Source: Chitinophaga pinensis
GTDB taxonomy: Bacteria; Bacteroidota; Bacteroidia; Chitinophagales; Chitinophagaceae
Assembly (NCBI GenBank): GCA_945862385.1
Contig: CAMAXV010000002.1
Coordinates: 1-64,000 of the forward strand
Direction: 5' to 3'
DNA length: 64,000 bases
Shown: positions 1-8,788 of the stretch, one piece after another
How the letters are laid out: every line of letters begins with the position of its first letter
Position numbering within the stretch: position 1 is the first letter of the stretch
Notes under the pieces: model-generated
The model's database searches: none
Seen by the model: only the letters and a program-made list of their open reading frames with translations
What the model was told of the DNA's origin: nothing
Position numbers and translations under genes: made by a program

Positions 1-2057
1 TAACCAGCCCTCAGTTTGAGGTAGTTAATCATTTTATTATTCTGCAGGAAGCTCCATGCTGTAGTAGGCAGGTAAGAAATACTTGCAGAAGGATAGAAGA
101 TGGAACGGTTGGCCTGCTCGAGGTTAGATGACCAGGAGTTACGTCCACCTACGGTAAGGAACGCATACTCACGGAAGCTCAACAAACCTTGTGCAAATGC
201 ACCCAAAGAAAGTGTCCTTGATTTGAAATCAAGTCTGTTACCACCCTCAGAGAGGTTATCATGGATAATGAAGTTATCATGATCGAACAGTCCGTATACA
301 AGTTGTTGTGTAGAACGCTGACCGTTCTGCTCATACAGACGCTCCTGTGAGTTAACACCTGCGTCAACATTCAGACGGAAATCCTTGTTCAGGTCTGTCT
401 GATAAGCAGTGATCAAAGAGTGATCCCAAATGGTATTGAAACCGTTAACAGTCCTGTGCATACCCAATTGGAAATCTGCACCACCAACTACACCACCTTT
501 GTTCTGGTTGTAGTAGTTGTAGTCAGAGTACTGATCATAACCTACGCGGTAGAGTACATTCCAATCTTTGGCAATGTCATACTTCAAAGACATATTACCG
601 AAAATCCTGTTGATTTTTTGTCCTGTGAAAGAGTTCTTCACAGTCCAGATTGGGTGCTGGATATCATTACCACCCCTGTAATAGGTAGAAGATTTATCCA
701 GTGGATTCTCGTAAGGTAATTTGAAGAGATCAACTGCACGTGGCGTGTAGATCAGGTTTCCAAACACTGAAGATGCACTTGGGTTTGAACCAAATGAAGT
801 AGCAGTTGGAGGGGATTTGAAATCAGTGATTGCGTAGTTGAAAGTACCGTTTACAGTGAATTTGTTGGAAAGCTTCACGTTACCACCCAAACCAAAAGTA
901 TTTTTGATCAGTCTGTTACCTGGAGTAAAACCTTCGTCGTCCATGTAAGAGTAGTTGGCATTGAATGAACCTGCAGAACCAACTGAGCTGGAAACACCAA
1001 CTGAAGTTGTGCGGATCAAACCGGTTTGGAAGAATTGCTCAACTGAGTTATTGGACTCATATGCAATTTTAGCACCAACGAACTGAGGGAATGCTGTTCT
1101 CCATGGCGTACCAAATGCTGAAGATGCAGAGCGGTCGTAAGGATGGTTCACTGAATCTGGCGGAGTTTTGAACTTACCACCCCAGTTGGAGAAGAAAGCA
1201 AAACCTACACCATTGTCAAAACCACCACCCCATGAATCCTGATAATCAGGCAGGTTGGCAACCTTGTTAGCGAAAAGTGACTGGGTAACAGTTACTTCAT
1301 TCTTTTTGTTTGTCCTCCTGGATGAACCATTCTTGGTGGTTACGATTACCACACCATTACGTCCAAGTTCACCATAGAGTGTAGTTGCACTCAGACCTTT
1401 CAGTACGCTGATGTTCTCGATGCTGTTTGGATCGAGGTCAAGGAAACGACTGGAGGTTGTGTTACCATAAACGAAACTTGCCTGAGAATTGGTAGAAGCG
1501 TCGAAGGGAACCCCGTCTACAACGAAAAGTGGTGTAGAGCTACCGGAAATGGTGTTTACACCGCGGATAACGATGTTTGTACCAGAACCGGACATACCAC
1601 TTGAGTTGAGGATGTCAACACCTGGAGCCTTACCATTCAACAAACGTACAACGTCACCATCGGGACGAAGTTCGAGTGCTTTTTTGTCTACCGAAGCAAC
1701 CGCATATCCAAGGGCTTTCTTTTCCCTGCGGATACCCTGGGCTGTTACTACAACTTCCTGCATCGCATTGGAAGCTGATTTCAGGGAGATGTTGGATAGG
1801 TTAGATCCGGCACGAACCGTGATACGGTCGTAGCCAATGTAAGTTACCTCCAAAGTTGTGTTGAGGTCCTTAACGGAAAGCGAAAATGTACCATCAGCAG
1901 CTGTTGTAGTTCCCGTCTGGGAGCCTGCTACTTTGATGGATACACCTGACAAGGGAGCGCCTTCGGCGTCTGATACCTTGCCCTTAACTACTGTTTGCGC
2001 AAATACCCCTGGTATTGCAAAAAGCAAACAGCACATGAACAGTGTAAGTTTTCTCAT
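1..2057 (-). CDS. SusC/RagA-family TonB-dependent receptor, N-terminal part (cut by window edge)
   Basis: The frame is open from an ATG at 2057 to the left edge, about 685 residues; the rest of the barrel lies outside. A signal peptide (residues 1-20, ending VFAQ) is followed by a carboxypeptidase-D-regulatory-like beta-sandwich (about 22-105, TVVKGKVSDAEG), a TonB plug (about 110-230, with LNGKAPGVDI and VIRGVNT) and barrel strands. SusC proteins import oligosaccharides or peptides across the outer membrane with a SusD lipoprotein lid, using TonB energy. A susD would be expected just beyond base 1. The substrate cannot be read from the sequence. Confidence 0.93.
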   Translation of the reverse strand, partial: MRKLTLFMCCLLFAIPGVFAQTVVKGKVSDAEGAPLSGVSIKVAGSQTGTTTAADGTFSLSVKDLNTTLEVTYIGYDRITVRAGSNLSNISLKSASNAMQEVVVTAQGIRREKKALGYAVASVDKKALELRPDGDVVRLLNGKAPGVDILNSSGMSGSGTNIVIRGVNTISGSSTPLFVVDGVPFDASTNSQASFVYGNTTSSRFLDLDPNSIENISVLKGLSATTLYGELGRNGVVIVTTKNGSSRRTNKKNEVTVTQSLFANKVANLPDYQDSWGGGFDNGVGFAFFSNWGGKFKTPPDSVNHPYDRSASSAFGTPWRTAFPQFVGAKIAYESNNSVEQFFQTGLIRTTSVGVSSSVGSAGSFNANYSYMDDEGFTPGNRLIKNTFGLGGNVKLSNKFTVNGTFNYAITDFKSPPTATSFGSNPSASSVFGNLIYTPRAVDLFKLPYENPLDKSSTYYRGGNDIQHPIWTVKNSFTGQKINRIFGNMSLKYDIAKDWNVLYRVGYDQYSDYNYYNQNKGGVVGGADFQLGMHRTVNGFNTIWDHSLITAYQTDLNKDFRLNVDAGVNSQERLYEQNGQRSTQQLVYGLFDHDNFIIHDNLSEGGNRLDFKSRTLSLGAFAQGLLSFREYAFLTVGGRNSWSSNLEQANRSIFYPSASISYLPTTAWSFLQNNKMINYLKLRAG

Positions 2058-2097
2058 GCAGTTGATTTTTGATTATAAAACGATAAATGTCCAATTG

Positions 2098-2105
2098 CGA
2101 ATATA
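2098..2105 (-). promoter_or_regulatory. Possible -7 element for the SusC gene
   Basis: On the minus strand TATATTCG lies 40 bases before the ATG and matches the Bacteroidota -7 consensus TAnnTTTG except for one base. I see no convincing TTG about 19 bases upstream, so this is weak. The rest of 2058-2202 is AT-rich with no clear hairpin. Confidence 0.25.
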
Positions 2106-2202
2106 AAGCAAAAATCGATTTTCAGACTGAAATGTTAAAAAAAGATGATTTTTTGTTTAAATATTTCGAATTTAAAGTGAACAAGAAAGATAGTAATTCT
2201 TA

Positions 2203-2889
2203 CTAATTTCTGTCTCTGCTGCTCAGGTAAATAAGGATGTATTGAATCAGCGTAACCAAGGAGGAAACAGCAGCCACAACATAAGTCATTGCAGCCCAAT
2301 GCAATGCATCTTTCGCCTGAATCAGCTCTTGTCCGTTGGAAATCCCGGATTGTTGAAGCCAGGAAAGTCCTCGCTTGCTGGCGTCAAACTCTACTGGCAG
2401 CGTGACCAACGAAAAAATTGTTGTGGTGCCAAACAGAATTATACCCCCAAAAAGGAGCCCAGGGAAGGTATTTATAAGTAAAATTCCTGCCAGCAACACC
2501 CACTGGATGAACATGGAACTGAACTGCACAATAGGTACCAGCCTGCTTCTGAGCATAAGCCATGGGTAAGACCTGGCATGCTGTACGGCATGTCCGCATT
2601 CATGCGCAGCCACTGCAGCAGCAGACACGCTGGCCTGGTGGTAAACTTCCGGACTTAAAGACACGGTTTTGGTGAGCGGATTGTAATGATCAGAAAGAAA
2701 TCCCTGTCCAAGTTCAACCCTAACATTAAAAATGCCGTTGTCTTTGAGCATCTGAACGGCAACATCCCGTCCTGTTAATCCTGAACGTATCCTAACTGTT
2801 CCGTACTGGTTAAATTTTGACTTCAGCCTGAGGGATACCAGCATGCCTACGCCTACAAAAAGGAGGGATATGATGTATATGGAACCCAT
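2203..2889 (-). CDS. YugP-family membrane zinc metallopeptidase
   Basis: A 228-residue membrane protein. The start at 2889 (MGSIYIISLLFVG) puts the first membrane segment at the N-terminus; an in-frame upstream start at 2928 adds 13 residues that do not look like a family N-terminus. The HExxH motif is visible as AHECGHAVQH (around residue 90), followed by SRLVPIVQ and two further hydrophobic stretches. This is the layout of the neutral zinc metallopeptidase family (YugP, DUF2140-like naming in databases varies). The physiological substrate is unknown. It is a single gene, divergent from radA. Confidence 0.85.
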   Translation of the reverse strand: MGSIYIISLLFVGVGMLVSLRLKSKFNQYGTVRIRSGLTGRDVAVQMLKDNGIFNVRVELGQGFLSDHYNPLTKTVSLSPEVYHQASVSAAAVAAHECGHAVQHARSYPWLMLRSRLVPIVQFSSMFIQWVLLAGILLINTFPGLLFGGIILFGTTTIFSLVTLPVEFDASKRGLSWLQQSGISNGQELIQAKDALHWAAMTYVVAAVSSLVTLIQYILIYLSSRDRN

Positions 2890-3016
2890 TTGAGTTAATT
2901 TGATGCAAATTACACAGCTGATAATCAAATGATTGTGAAAGATTTGATAAAAATTTGAAAACCTTGTAAAAGATTTGTCTGTTCCGAAAAGTTATGCACA
3001 GGAGCAAAAATTTATT

Positions 3017-3045
3017 TTGTACTGTGTCCACAATTTGTAATTTAG
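3017..3045 (+). promoter_or_regulatory. Possible promoter for a short transcript upstream of radA
   Basis: TTG at 3017-3019, an 18-base spacer and TAATTTAG at 3038-3045 fit the Bacteroidota promoter with one mismatch in the -7 element. Transcription would start near 3051 and meet the terminator at 3074-3102 after about 50 bases, so this would give a tiny RNA or an attenuated leader of radA. Confidence 0.3.
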
Positions 3046-3073
3046 CTGAAGAATTTAATGGGTTAGTAAGTAC

Positions 3074-3102
3074 AAGGGTTGGTGTCTACCAACCCTTTTT
3101 TT
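3074..3102 (+). terminator. Rho-independent terminator with no gene in front of it
   Basis: A perfect 10-bp stem (AAGGGTTGGT at 3074-3083 with ACCAACCCTT at 3088-3097), loop GTCT, is followed by a run of seven T (3096-3102) on the plus strand. No plus-strand coding gene precedes it in the window; radA starts 71 bases later. It is either the end of a small RNA or a leader attenuator for radA. Confidence 0.75.
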
Positions 3103-3173
3103 ATGGTGAAATTCCCACCTTATCCTGTTGTTTTTAACGGGTAACATAAGTCAATGATTTATATCTTCACCCC

Positions 3174-4538
3174 ATGAGTAAAATCAAAAAAGCTTTTTTC
3201 TGTAAAAATTGTGGATACGAGTCTCCAAAATGGGCAGGGAAATGTCCGGCCTGTCAGGAATGGAACAGCTTTACGGAAGAGATCATTCATAAGGAAAGTG
3301 GCAAGCAAAAAGAGGACTGGAAAGAAAATACCCGGAGTGGCAGCAAAAGCGTTGTGCTTCATGAGGTAGAATCACAGGAAAAAGACAGGATTGTATCAAA
3401 AGATGAGGAGCTTAATCGGGTGCTTGGGGGTGGAATTGTTGCAGGCAGTCTGGTTTTGGTGGCCGGTGAACCCGGAATAGGTAAATCTACCCTGTTCCTG
3501 CAAGATGCGTTGCAGATGCAGGAGCTTAGAATCCTTTATGTAAGCGGAGAAGAAAGTGAACAGCAAATCAAAATGCGTGCAAACAGGATTAACGTGGCCC
3601 ATGATGAATTCTATTTACTCACCGAAACATCAACACAGGTCATCTTCCAGGAAATAAAAAAAATAAAACCTCAGCTGGTAGTCATCGACTCCATTCAAAC
3701 GCTGCAATCACCTTATATCGATTCATCCCCCGGCACAATCTCACAGATAAGGGAATGCACAGCCGAATTTCAACGCTTTGCCAAGGAAACACAAACACCT
3801 GTTTTTCTAATCGGGCATATTACCAAAGATGGTAGTATAGCCGGACCAAAACTGCTGGAACACATGGTGGATACTGTTTTACAGTTTGAAGGCGACCAAC
3901 ATTATGCCTACAGGATTTTAAGGACTACCAAGAACAGGTTTGGATCAACCGCAGAACTCGGTATTTATGAGATGACCGGCACTGGCATGAAACCCGTCAC
4001 CAATCCGTCAGATATCCTGATCAATCAAAAAGAAGAACAATTGAGTGGCATAGCTATTGGAGCAACCATGGAAGGACTGCGTCCGCTGCTTATTGAAGTT
4101 CAGGCCCTTGTTACACCTTCTGTGTATGGAACTCCTCAGCGAACTGCCAGTGGTTTCGACCTTCGCAGGCTGCAACTTTTACTTGCGGTGCTGGAGAAAA
4201 GAGGAGGATTTCAATTTGGAAGCAAAGATGTGTTTGTGAATATTGCAGGCGGACTCAAAATTGAAGATCCTGCCATTGATCTGGCCATGGTTTTTGCCTT
4301 GCTGAGTTCTTATGAGGATATACCCCTGTCACAAAAAATCTGTTTTGCGGGTGAAGTAGGTCTTAGCGGCGAGATCCGGGCTGTTAACCGCATAGATCAA
4401 CGCATTTCAGAAGCGGCCAAACTTGGATTTGACAGCATCGTTATCAGTAAATACAACCGAAAAGGAGATCAGCACAAAGGCATTAAAACAATTGATGTAG
4501 CCCTTGTGGAAGAGATTTACAGAACTATTTTTCAATGA
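3174..4538 (+). CDS. radA: DNA repair protein RadA
   Basis: 454 residues, the usual RadA length. It has an N-terminal C4 zinc finger (C10, C13, C24, C27), a RecA-like ATPase with Walker A GEPGIGKS (98-105), the RadA-specific KNRFG motif (253-257) and a C-terminal Lon-protease-like domain (from about 290, without proteolytic function in the family). RadA is a branch-migration helicase acting in recombinational repair and natural transformation. It overlaps comF by 4 bases (ATGA), so the two are translationally coupled. An orphan terminator lies 71 bases upstream. Confidence 0.98.
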   Translation: MSKIKKAFFCKNCGYESPKWAGKCPACQEWNSFTEEIIHKESGKQKEDWKENTRSGSKSVVLHEVESQEKDRIVSKDEELNRVLGGGIVAGSLVLVAGEPGIGKSTLFLQDALQMQELRILYVSGEESEQQIKMRANRINVAHDEFYLLTETSTQVIFQEIKKIKPQLVVIDSIQTLQSPYIDSSPGTISQIRECTAEFQRFAKETQTPVFLIGHITKDGSIAGPKLLEHMVDTVLQFEGDQHYAYRILRTTKNRFGSTAELGIYEMTGTGMKPVTNPSDILINQKEEQLSGIAIGATMEGLRPLLIEVQALVTPSVYGTPQRTASGFDLRRLQLLLAVLEKRGGFQFGSKDVFVNIAGGLKIEDPAIDLAMVFALLSSYEDIPLSQKICFAGEVGLSGEIRAVNRIDQRISEAAKLGFDSIVISKYNRKGDQHKGIKTIDVALVEEIYRTIFQ

Positions 4539-5260
4539 CCCATGTTATCACAGAAAAGATCATCAAGTCAGTAGGCTATTACTCACAGTCAGTAAGTAAC
4601 CTTATTTTCCCAAGACTTTGTTTTGGATGCGACCAGTCATCAGTTGAAGAAAATCAATTCTTCTGCGTGGCATGTATGACAGACCTGCCTTTCACGGAAT
4701 TTGAAAAAATCAGAGATAACCCGGTTGAAAAACTATTTTGGGGAAGGGTAAAAGCATCCTTTGCAACCAGCACTTTCTTCTACCAGGAAGAAACACCAAT
4801 CCAAAAAGCCATTCACAGGATTAAATATGACAACCAACGTGAACTGGGTTTGTTCTTCGGAGAGCTTATGGGGTTCAGACTTACAGCGTTGACAACATTC
4901 CATAAAATTGATTACCTGATACCCATGCCACTCCATCCCAAAAAGGAAAAAGACAGGGGATATAACCAGGCGTCTCTGCTTTGCAAGGGAATGTCAAAAG
5001 CAACAGGAATTCCATGCCATGAGAAGTTTTTAAAACGAAATACGCATACTGCAACGCAAACCAAAAAAAGCAGGATTGAAAGATGGGATAATGTGTCTGA
5101 TGTTTTTGGGGTAAATAAAGATCCCGCGATACTTGGGAAAAACATCCTGTTGGTTGATGACGTCATCACAACCGGCGCATCCACTGAAGCATGTATTCAA
5201 ACCCTCCTGGATGCAGGAATTGGACAGGTTTCAGTAAGTAGTTTGGCTTTCACATTATAA
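4535..5260 (+). CDS. comF: ComF-family phosphoribosyltransferase-like protein
   Basis: 241 residues. An N-terminal double zinc-knuckle (CFGC then CVAC) precedes a type I phosphoribosyltransferase fold carrying the PRPP loop ILLVDDVITTGAS and the conserved PMPLHPKKEKDRGYNQA segment. ComF proteins are needed for DNA uptake in competent bacteria; the enzymatic role is unproven. It starts inside the radA stop codon, which supports co-expression of a recombination and uptake pair. Confidence 0.93.
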   Translation: MTHVITEKIIKSVGYYSQSVSNLIFPRLCFGCDQSSVEENQFFCVACMTDLPFTEFEKIRDNPVEKLFWGRVKASFATSTFFYQEETPIQKAIHRIKYDNQRELGLFFGELMGFRLTALTTFHKIDYLIPMPLHPKKEKDRGYNQASLLCKGMSKATGIPCHEKFLKRNTHTATQTKKSRIERWDNVSDVFGVNKDPAILGKNILLVDDVITTGASTEACIQTLLDAGIGQVSVSSLAFTL

Positions 5261-5373
5261 AAGGAACACCAATTGACGTTGAACAAATCAGGCATTTTAT
5301 TGTTTAAAGTCAAGTTATCACGAAAATCAATCCGTTTTTTGTGTAACCAATTGCTCAAATGATGTCTGTTTTT

Positions 5374-5391
5374 TGAAATTGATTAATTTCA
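5374..5391. repeat. Small inverted repeat upstream of the peroxidase gene
   Basis: TGAAATT (5374-5380) and AATTTCA (5385-5391) form a perfect 7-base inverted repeat about 55 bases before the start of the glutathione peroxidase gene. It could be an operator, but such AT-rich repeats arise easily by chance. Confidence 0.25.
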
Positions 5392-5446
5392 CATTCTTGA
5401 AACCGACAAATATTCAGCATCAATTGCCCAACTAAAAAATAATACA

Positions 5447-5965
5447 ATGACTAAAATTCTTCTTATTGCATTCGCCTTCTTTGCTGCAGGACCAGCCTCG
5501 GTTCATAAATTCAAGGTCTCTTCGATTGAAGGGGAAAAAATTGATTTTTCAAGTTTCAAGGGAAAGAAAATTCTTATCGTCAACACAGCATCAAAATGTG
5601 GTTATACACCACAATATGCAGACCTGGAAAGGCTTCACAAAGCATACAAGGATAAACTTGTTATAGTTGGATTCCCTGCAAATAATTTTGGTGGTCAGGA
5701 ACCCGGATCAAATGAGCAGATAGCAGAATTCTGTCAGAAAAATTACGGTGTCAGCTTTATCATGGCAGAAAAAGTTTCAGTGAAAGGAGAAGATACCCAC
5801 CCTCTCTTCAAATGGTTGACACAAAAAGCAGAGAATGGTGTGATGGATGCTGAAATCAAATGGAACTTTACCAAATTTCTGCTGGATGAGAAAGGCAAAT
5901 TGATTGGTGTATTCCCAAGCAAGGTAAATCCCATGGGAGAAGAGATTACAAAACTTTTGAATTAA
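5447..5965 (+). CDS. Glutathione peroxidase family thiol peroxidase (cysteine type)
   Basis: 172 residues with a short hydrophobic leader (1-17) that suggests export to the periplasm. The peroxidatic centre is NTASKCGYT with C51 in place of selenocysteine. Family motifs FPANNFGGQEPGSNEQI (Q84) and WNFTKFL (W139, N140) complete the catalytic tetrad, and C96 is the likely resolving cysteine of thioredoxin-dependent members. It reduces hydroperoxides, probably with thioredoxin rather than glutathione (inference from family). It stands alone, with its own terminator at 5994-6035. Confidence 0.93.
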   Translation: MTKILLIAFAFFAAGPASVHKFKVSSIEGEKIDFSSFKGKKILIVNTASKCGYTPQYADLERLHKAYKDKLVIVGFPANNFGGQEPGSNEQIAEFCQKNYGVSFIMAEKVSVKGEDTHPLFKWLTQKAENGVMDAEIKWNFTKFLLDEKGKLIGVFPSKVNPMGEEITKLLN

Positions 5966-5993
5966 GACATTATAGTTTTTTACACATCAATTG

Positions 5994-6035
5994 TGCAAGA
6001 ATCCCCTCCTGAATAAGAGGGGATTCTTGCATTTT
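5994..6035 (+). terminator. Rho-independent terminator of the peroxidase gene
   Basis: A perfect 15-bp stem (5994-6008 with 6017-6031, TGCAAGAATCCCCTC), 8-base loop, followed by TTTT. It starts 28 bases after the stop codon of the peroxidase gene. Confidence 0.85.
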
Positions 6036-6110
6036 ACCTAAAAAGAGAGCAAAGAAGGGCTATTTTTTGATTTAAAATCACTGGCCCTGACCTAAGATTT
6101 TGCATTCCCC

Positions 6111-6118
6111 TAATTTTG
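6111..6118 (+). promoter_or_regulatory. -7 promoter element of holB
   Basis: TAATTTTG is an exact match to TAnnTTTG and ends only 4 bases before the holB ATG. If it is used, the mRNA would be leaderless or nearly so. No TTG is seen at the ideal distance upstream. Confidence 0.45.
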
Positions 6119-6122
6119 CAGG

Positions 6123-7322
6123 ATGCAATTCAAGTCCATCCCAGGCCAGCAAGCTGTTAAACAGCAATTGGCAGCGCTTGTTAACCAAAACAGGCTGAGT
6201 CATGCCTTGCTCTTTCTTGGTAAAGAAGGAAGCGGTGCACTGCAACTGGCAATGGCGCTGGCCCAATTCATAGTATGCGACAGAAATAAAATTCCATCAC
6301 CGGATACAACAGCTTCTCTATTCGGAGAACCTGAGCTGCCATCAACAACTGTATTATTTGATGATTCCTGTGGAACATGCCCGTCCTGCATGAGAGCAGC
6401 AAAACTTATTCATCCAGACATACACTTCTCTTACCCTACTATTACAAAGGCCGGACTGGACAAACCTGTCTGTACAGATTTCATTGGTGAATGGAGGAGT
6501 TTTATTGCACAGATACCATTTGGAAACGGGTATGATTGGCTCCAGAGTCTTGGCGCTGAAAATAAACAGGGCAATATAACGGCACACGAATGCGAAGACA
6601 TCAATAGAAAACTTAACCTGAAGAGTTTTGAGAGCGGGTATAAGATACTGATACAATGGCTGCCCGAATACCTCGGCAACTCAGGCAATAAACTGCTCAA
6701 ACTTGTTGAAGAGCCTCCTGCTAAAACGCTTTTTATTTTTGTTGCCGAAGATGAATCAAAGATTCTTCAAACCATACTTTCCAGAACACAGCTTGTAAAG
6801 ATAAACAGGCTAAACAATGAAGAAGTGCAGCAATGGCTTATCAATGAACAGGGTGTACCCAAATCAAAGGCGGTTTCTGTTGCATCAATGGCAAATGGCA
6901 ACCTGCGAGAGGCGTTCCAGCAGTTAAACCATGCAGATCAGGATTGGCAGGAAATGCTGCGAGAGTGGCTTAATGCCATGTTGAAAAATGGACCTGCGGC
7001 CCAGGTGCAATGGGTTGAACAAGTCAGCAAACTGGGACGCGAGAAACAAAAACAATTCCTTATTTACTTCATTCACCTCTTATCAATCGCTGTAAGGATG
7101 TCTGCGTCATCACAATCCCCGGAAGCAGCAGAACAGGAAATTGATTTCGCGTCTCGGCTTATCAGGCTTGCAGCTACAGAACAACTTGAAGCCATAGTCC
7201 AGGAACTCAATGACTCGGTCTATTATATTGAACGAAATGCGAACCCCAAAATTCTGTTCATGGCCCTCACCATCAAAATTTATCACATAATAAGGGATAA
7301 AGCCTTAATTTTGGTTCATTGA
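6123..7322 (+). CDS. holB: DNA polymerase III subunit delta'
   Basis: 399 residues. The N-terminus (FKSIPGQQAVKQQL, LSHALLFLGKEGSG) is the clamp-loader AAA+ domain, whose Walker A is degenerate as is normal for delta'. A zinc module carries CGTCPSC plus an upstream cysteine, and ILSRTQ is the SRC-like motif. Delta' is a rigid stator subunit of the clamp loader at the replication fork. ricT follows after 8 bases, an arrangement common in bacteria. Confidence 0.93.
   Translation: MQFKSIPGQQAVKQQLAALVNQNRLSHALLFLGKEGSGALQLAMALAQFIVCDRNKIPSPDTTASLFGEPELPSTTVLFDDSCGTCPSCMRAAKLIHPDIHFSYPTITKAGLDKPVCTDFIGEWRSFIAQIPFGNGYDWLQSLGAENKQGNITAHECEDINRKLNLKSFESGYKILIQWLPEYLGNSGNKLLKLVEEPPAKTLFIFVAEDESKILQTILSRTQLVKINRLNNEEVQQWLINEQGVPKSKAVSVASMANGNLREAFQQLNHADQDWQEMLREWLNAMLKNGPAAQVQWVEQVSKLGREKQKQFLIYFIHLLSIAVRMSASSQSPEAAEQEIDFASRLIRLAATEQLEAIVQELNDSVYYIERNANPKILFMALTIKIYHIIRDKALILVH
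7306..7313 (+). promoter_or_regulatory. Possible internal -7 element for ricT
   Basis: TAATTTTG, an exact TAnnTTTG match, lies inside the last codons of holB and 17 bases before the ricT ATG. It could give ricT its own transcript in addition to read-through from holB. Confidence 0.35.
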
Positions 7323-7330
7323 TATAGATT

Positions 7331-8740
7331 ATGGGATGTAGTTCATGTGGCACTAAAGATGGTAAACCAAGCGGTTGCAAAAGCAACGGAGGCTGCAGTA
7401 CAGGTGGCTGCAACAGACTCAATGTGCACGACTGGCTGGCTAATCTGCCATTTACAGATCCTTCCATATCCTGCAGGATTGTGGAGGTAACTTTCAATAA
7501 CGGCAGCAGAAAAGAATATTTCAAGAATACTACTTTACACCATTTTAGCAAAGGTGAAATGGTAAGTGTGGAAGGCATTGGCGGTTTTGACGTAGGCATG
7601 GTCAACCTCAGCGGCGAGCTGGTCAGGATGCAGCTAAAGAAAAAAAGAATTCCGGAAGACAGTGCAGACATCAAAAAAATATTGCGCAGAGCTACTGAAG
7701 TCGACATCCAGAAAATGGAGGAGAACAAGTCTCGCGAAAAAGAGGCTCTTGCCAGGTCCCGTGCCGTTGCAAAACAGCTCAAATTGGTGATGAAGATATG
7801 TGAGGTGGACTTTCAGGCAGACGGCAGAAAGGCTACATTTTTCTATACGGCTGAAGACAGGGTCGACTTCCGGGAACTCATCAAGATCTATGCTTCAGAA
7901 TTCAAGGTAAAAGTTGAAATGAAGCAGATAGGCGCAAGGCAGGAATCTGCTAAAGTAGGCGGTATTGGAAGTTGCGGAAGAGAACTTTGTTGCAGCACCT
8001 GGCTGAACGAGTTCAAAAGTGTAACAACTACCATGGCTCGTTATCAGAACCTGAGTATCAACCAGACTAAACTAAGTGGACAGTGTGGAAGGCTGAAATG
8101 TTGTTTAAACTATGAACTGGATACATACCTTGATGCACTGCAGCATTTTCCTGACCATGTGGATGTGCTGCTGACTGCAAAGGGAAATGCACACCTCAGC
8201 AAAAAAGATATTTTCAAGAACTTGATGTGGTACACACTGCCAGACAGCAACAAGCAGTACCCACTAACAATTGAGACAGTGAAGCGAATTAAGGCGATGA
8301 ACGACAATGGTCAGCGCCCTGAAGAGCTGGAAACAGCTGAAGTAACTGTTTCACCAGGCAAGGTTAAGGAAGTGGAGCCCCAGTTTGTGGATGTGGTAGG
8401 GCAAATCAGTCTTCGCTCATTGGAAAGAAATGCTCAAAAGCGAAAAGGTGCGAGTGCCAAACCCAATAAACCCGCACAGCCAGGAAGGGATAAACCTGCT
8501 GAAAGTACCCATCAGGTGCAAAAATCAGGGTCACGACCGCCGGTAAGGGAAAAAAATCAGGATGCCAAGCAAGCACAGGGCAGACCAGGTGGTGAAAATC
8601 GTGACAAGTCACGGGAAAACAGACCACAGGGTAATAAAGGTCAGGGACAGCCCCCAAGAGAAAAACAAAGGCAAAATCGTCCGGCTGAAAATGAGCCCAG
8701 ACAAAGGCCTACCATTGAATCAAAAAGGGAGAACCCCTAA
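7331..8740 (+). CDS. ricT: PSP1/RicT-family protein with cysteine-rich head and long basic tail
   Basis: 469 residues, much longer than Bacillus RicT (YaaT, about 275). The N-terminus is cysteine-rich (C3, C6, C16, C22, C27). The PSP1 core spans about 45-330, with GSCGRELCCSTW and SGQCGRLKCCLNYE, the conserved cysteine motifs that bind an iron-sulfur cluster in RicT. From about residue 350 the chain is a low-complexity tail rich in K, R, P, Q and G, probably disordered and possibly RNA-binding. In Bacillus RicT acts with RicA and RicF on mRNA maturation by RNase Y; no partner gene is present here. Confidence 0.88.
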   Translation: MGCSSCGTKDGKPSGCKSNGGCSTGGCNRLNVHDWLANLPFTDPSISCRIVEVTFNNGSRKEYFKNTTLHHFSKGEMVSVEGIGGFDVGMVNLSGELVRMQLKKKRIPEDSADIKKILRRATEVDIQKMEENKSREKEALARSRAVAKQLKLVMKICEVDFQADGRKATFFYTAEDRVDFRELIKIYASEFKVKVEMKQIGARQESAKVGGIGSCGRELCCSTWLNEFKSVTTTMARYQNLSINQTKLSGQCGRLKCCLNYELDTYLDALQHFPDHVDVLLTAKGNAHLSKKDIFKNLMWYTLPDSNKQYPLTIETVKRIKAMNDNGQRPEELETAEVTVSPGKVKEVEPQFVDVVGQISLRSLERNAQKRKGASAKPNKPAQPGRDKPAESTHQVQKSGSRPPVREKNQDAKQAQGRPGGENRDKSRENRPQGNKGQGQPPREKQRQNRPAENEPRQRPTIESKRENP

Positions 8741-8788
8741 TTGGATTTTATTTCCAGCCAGATTTAATATTATATCATCTGTATCAAT

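Noticed and set aside
1489-2106. Two open frames on the plus strand of 60-115 codons
   Set aside because: They lie antisense to the SusC gene and show no protein family features.
2992-3032. A DnaA-box-like TTATGCACA and a weaker GTGTCCACA nearby, suggesting an origin
   Set aside because: Only one exact box, no AT-rich unwinding repeats and no dnaA, so chance is sufficient.
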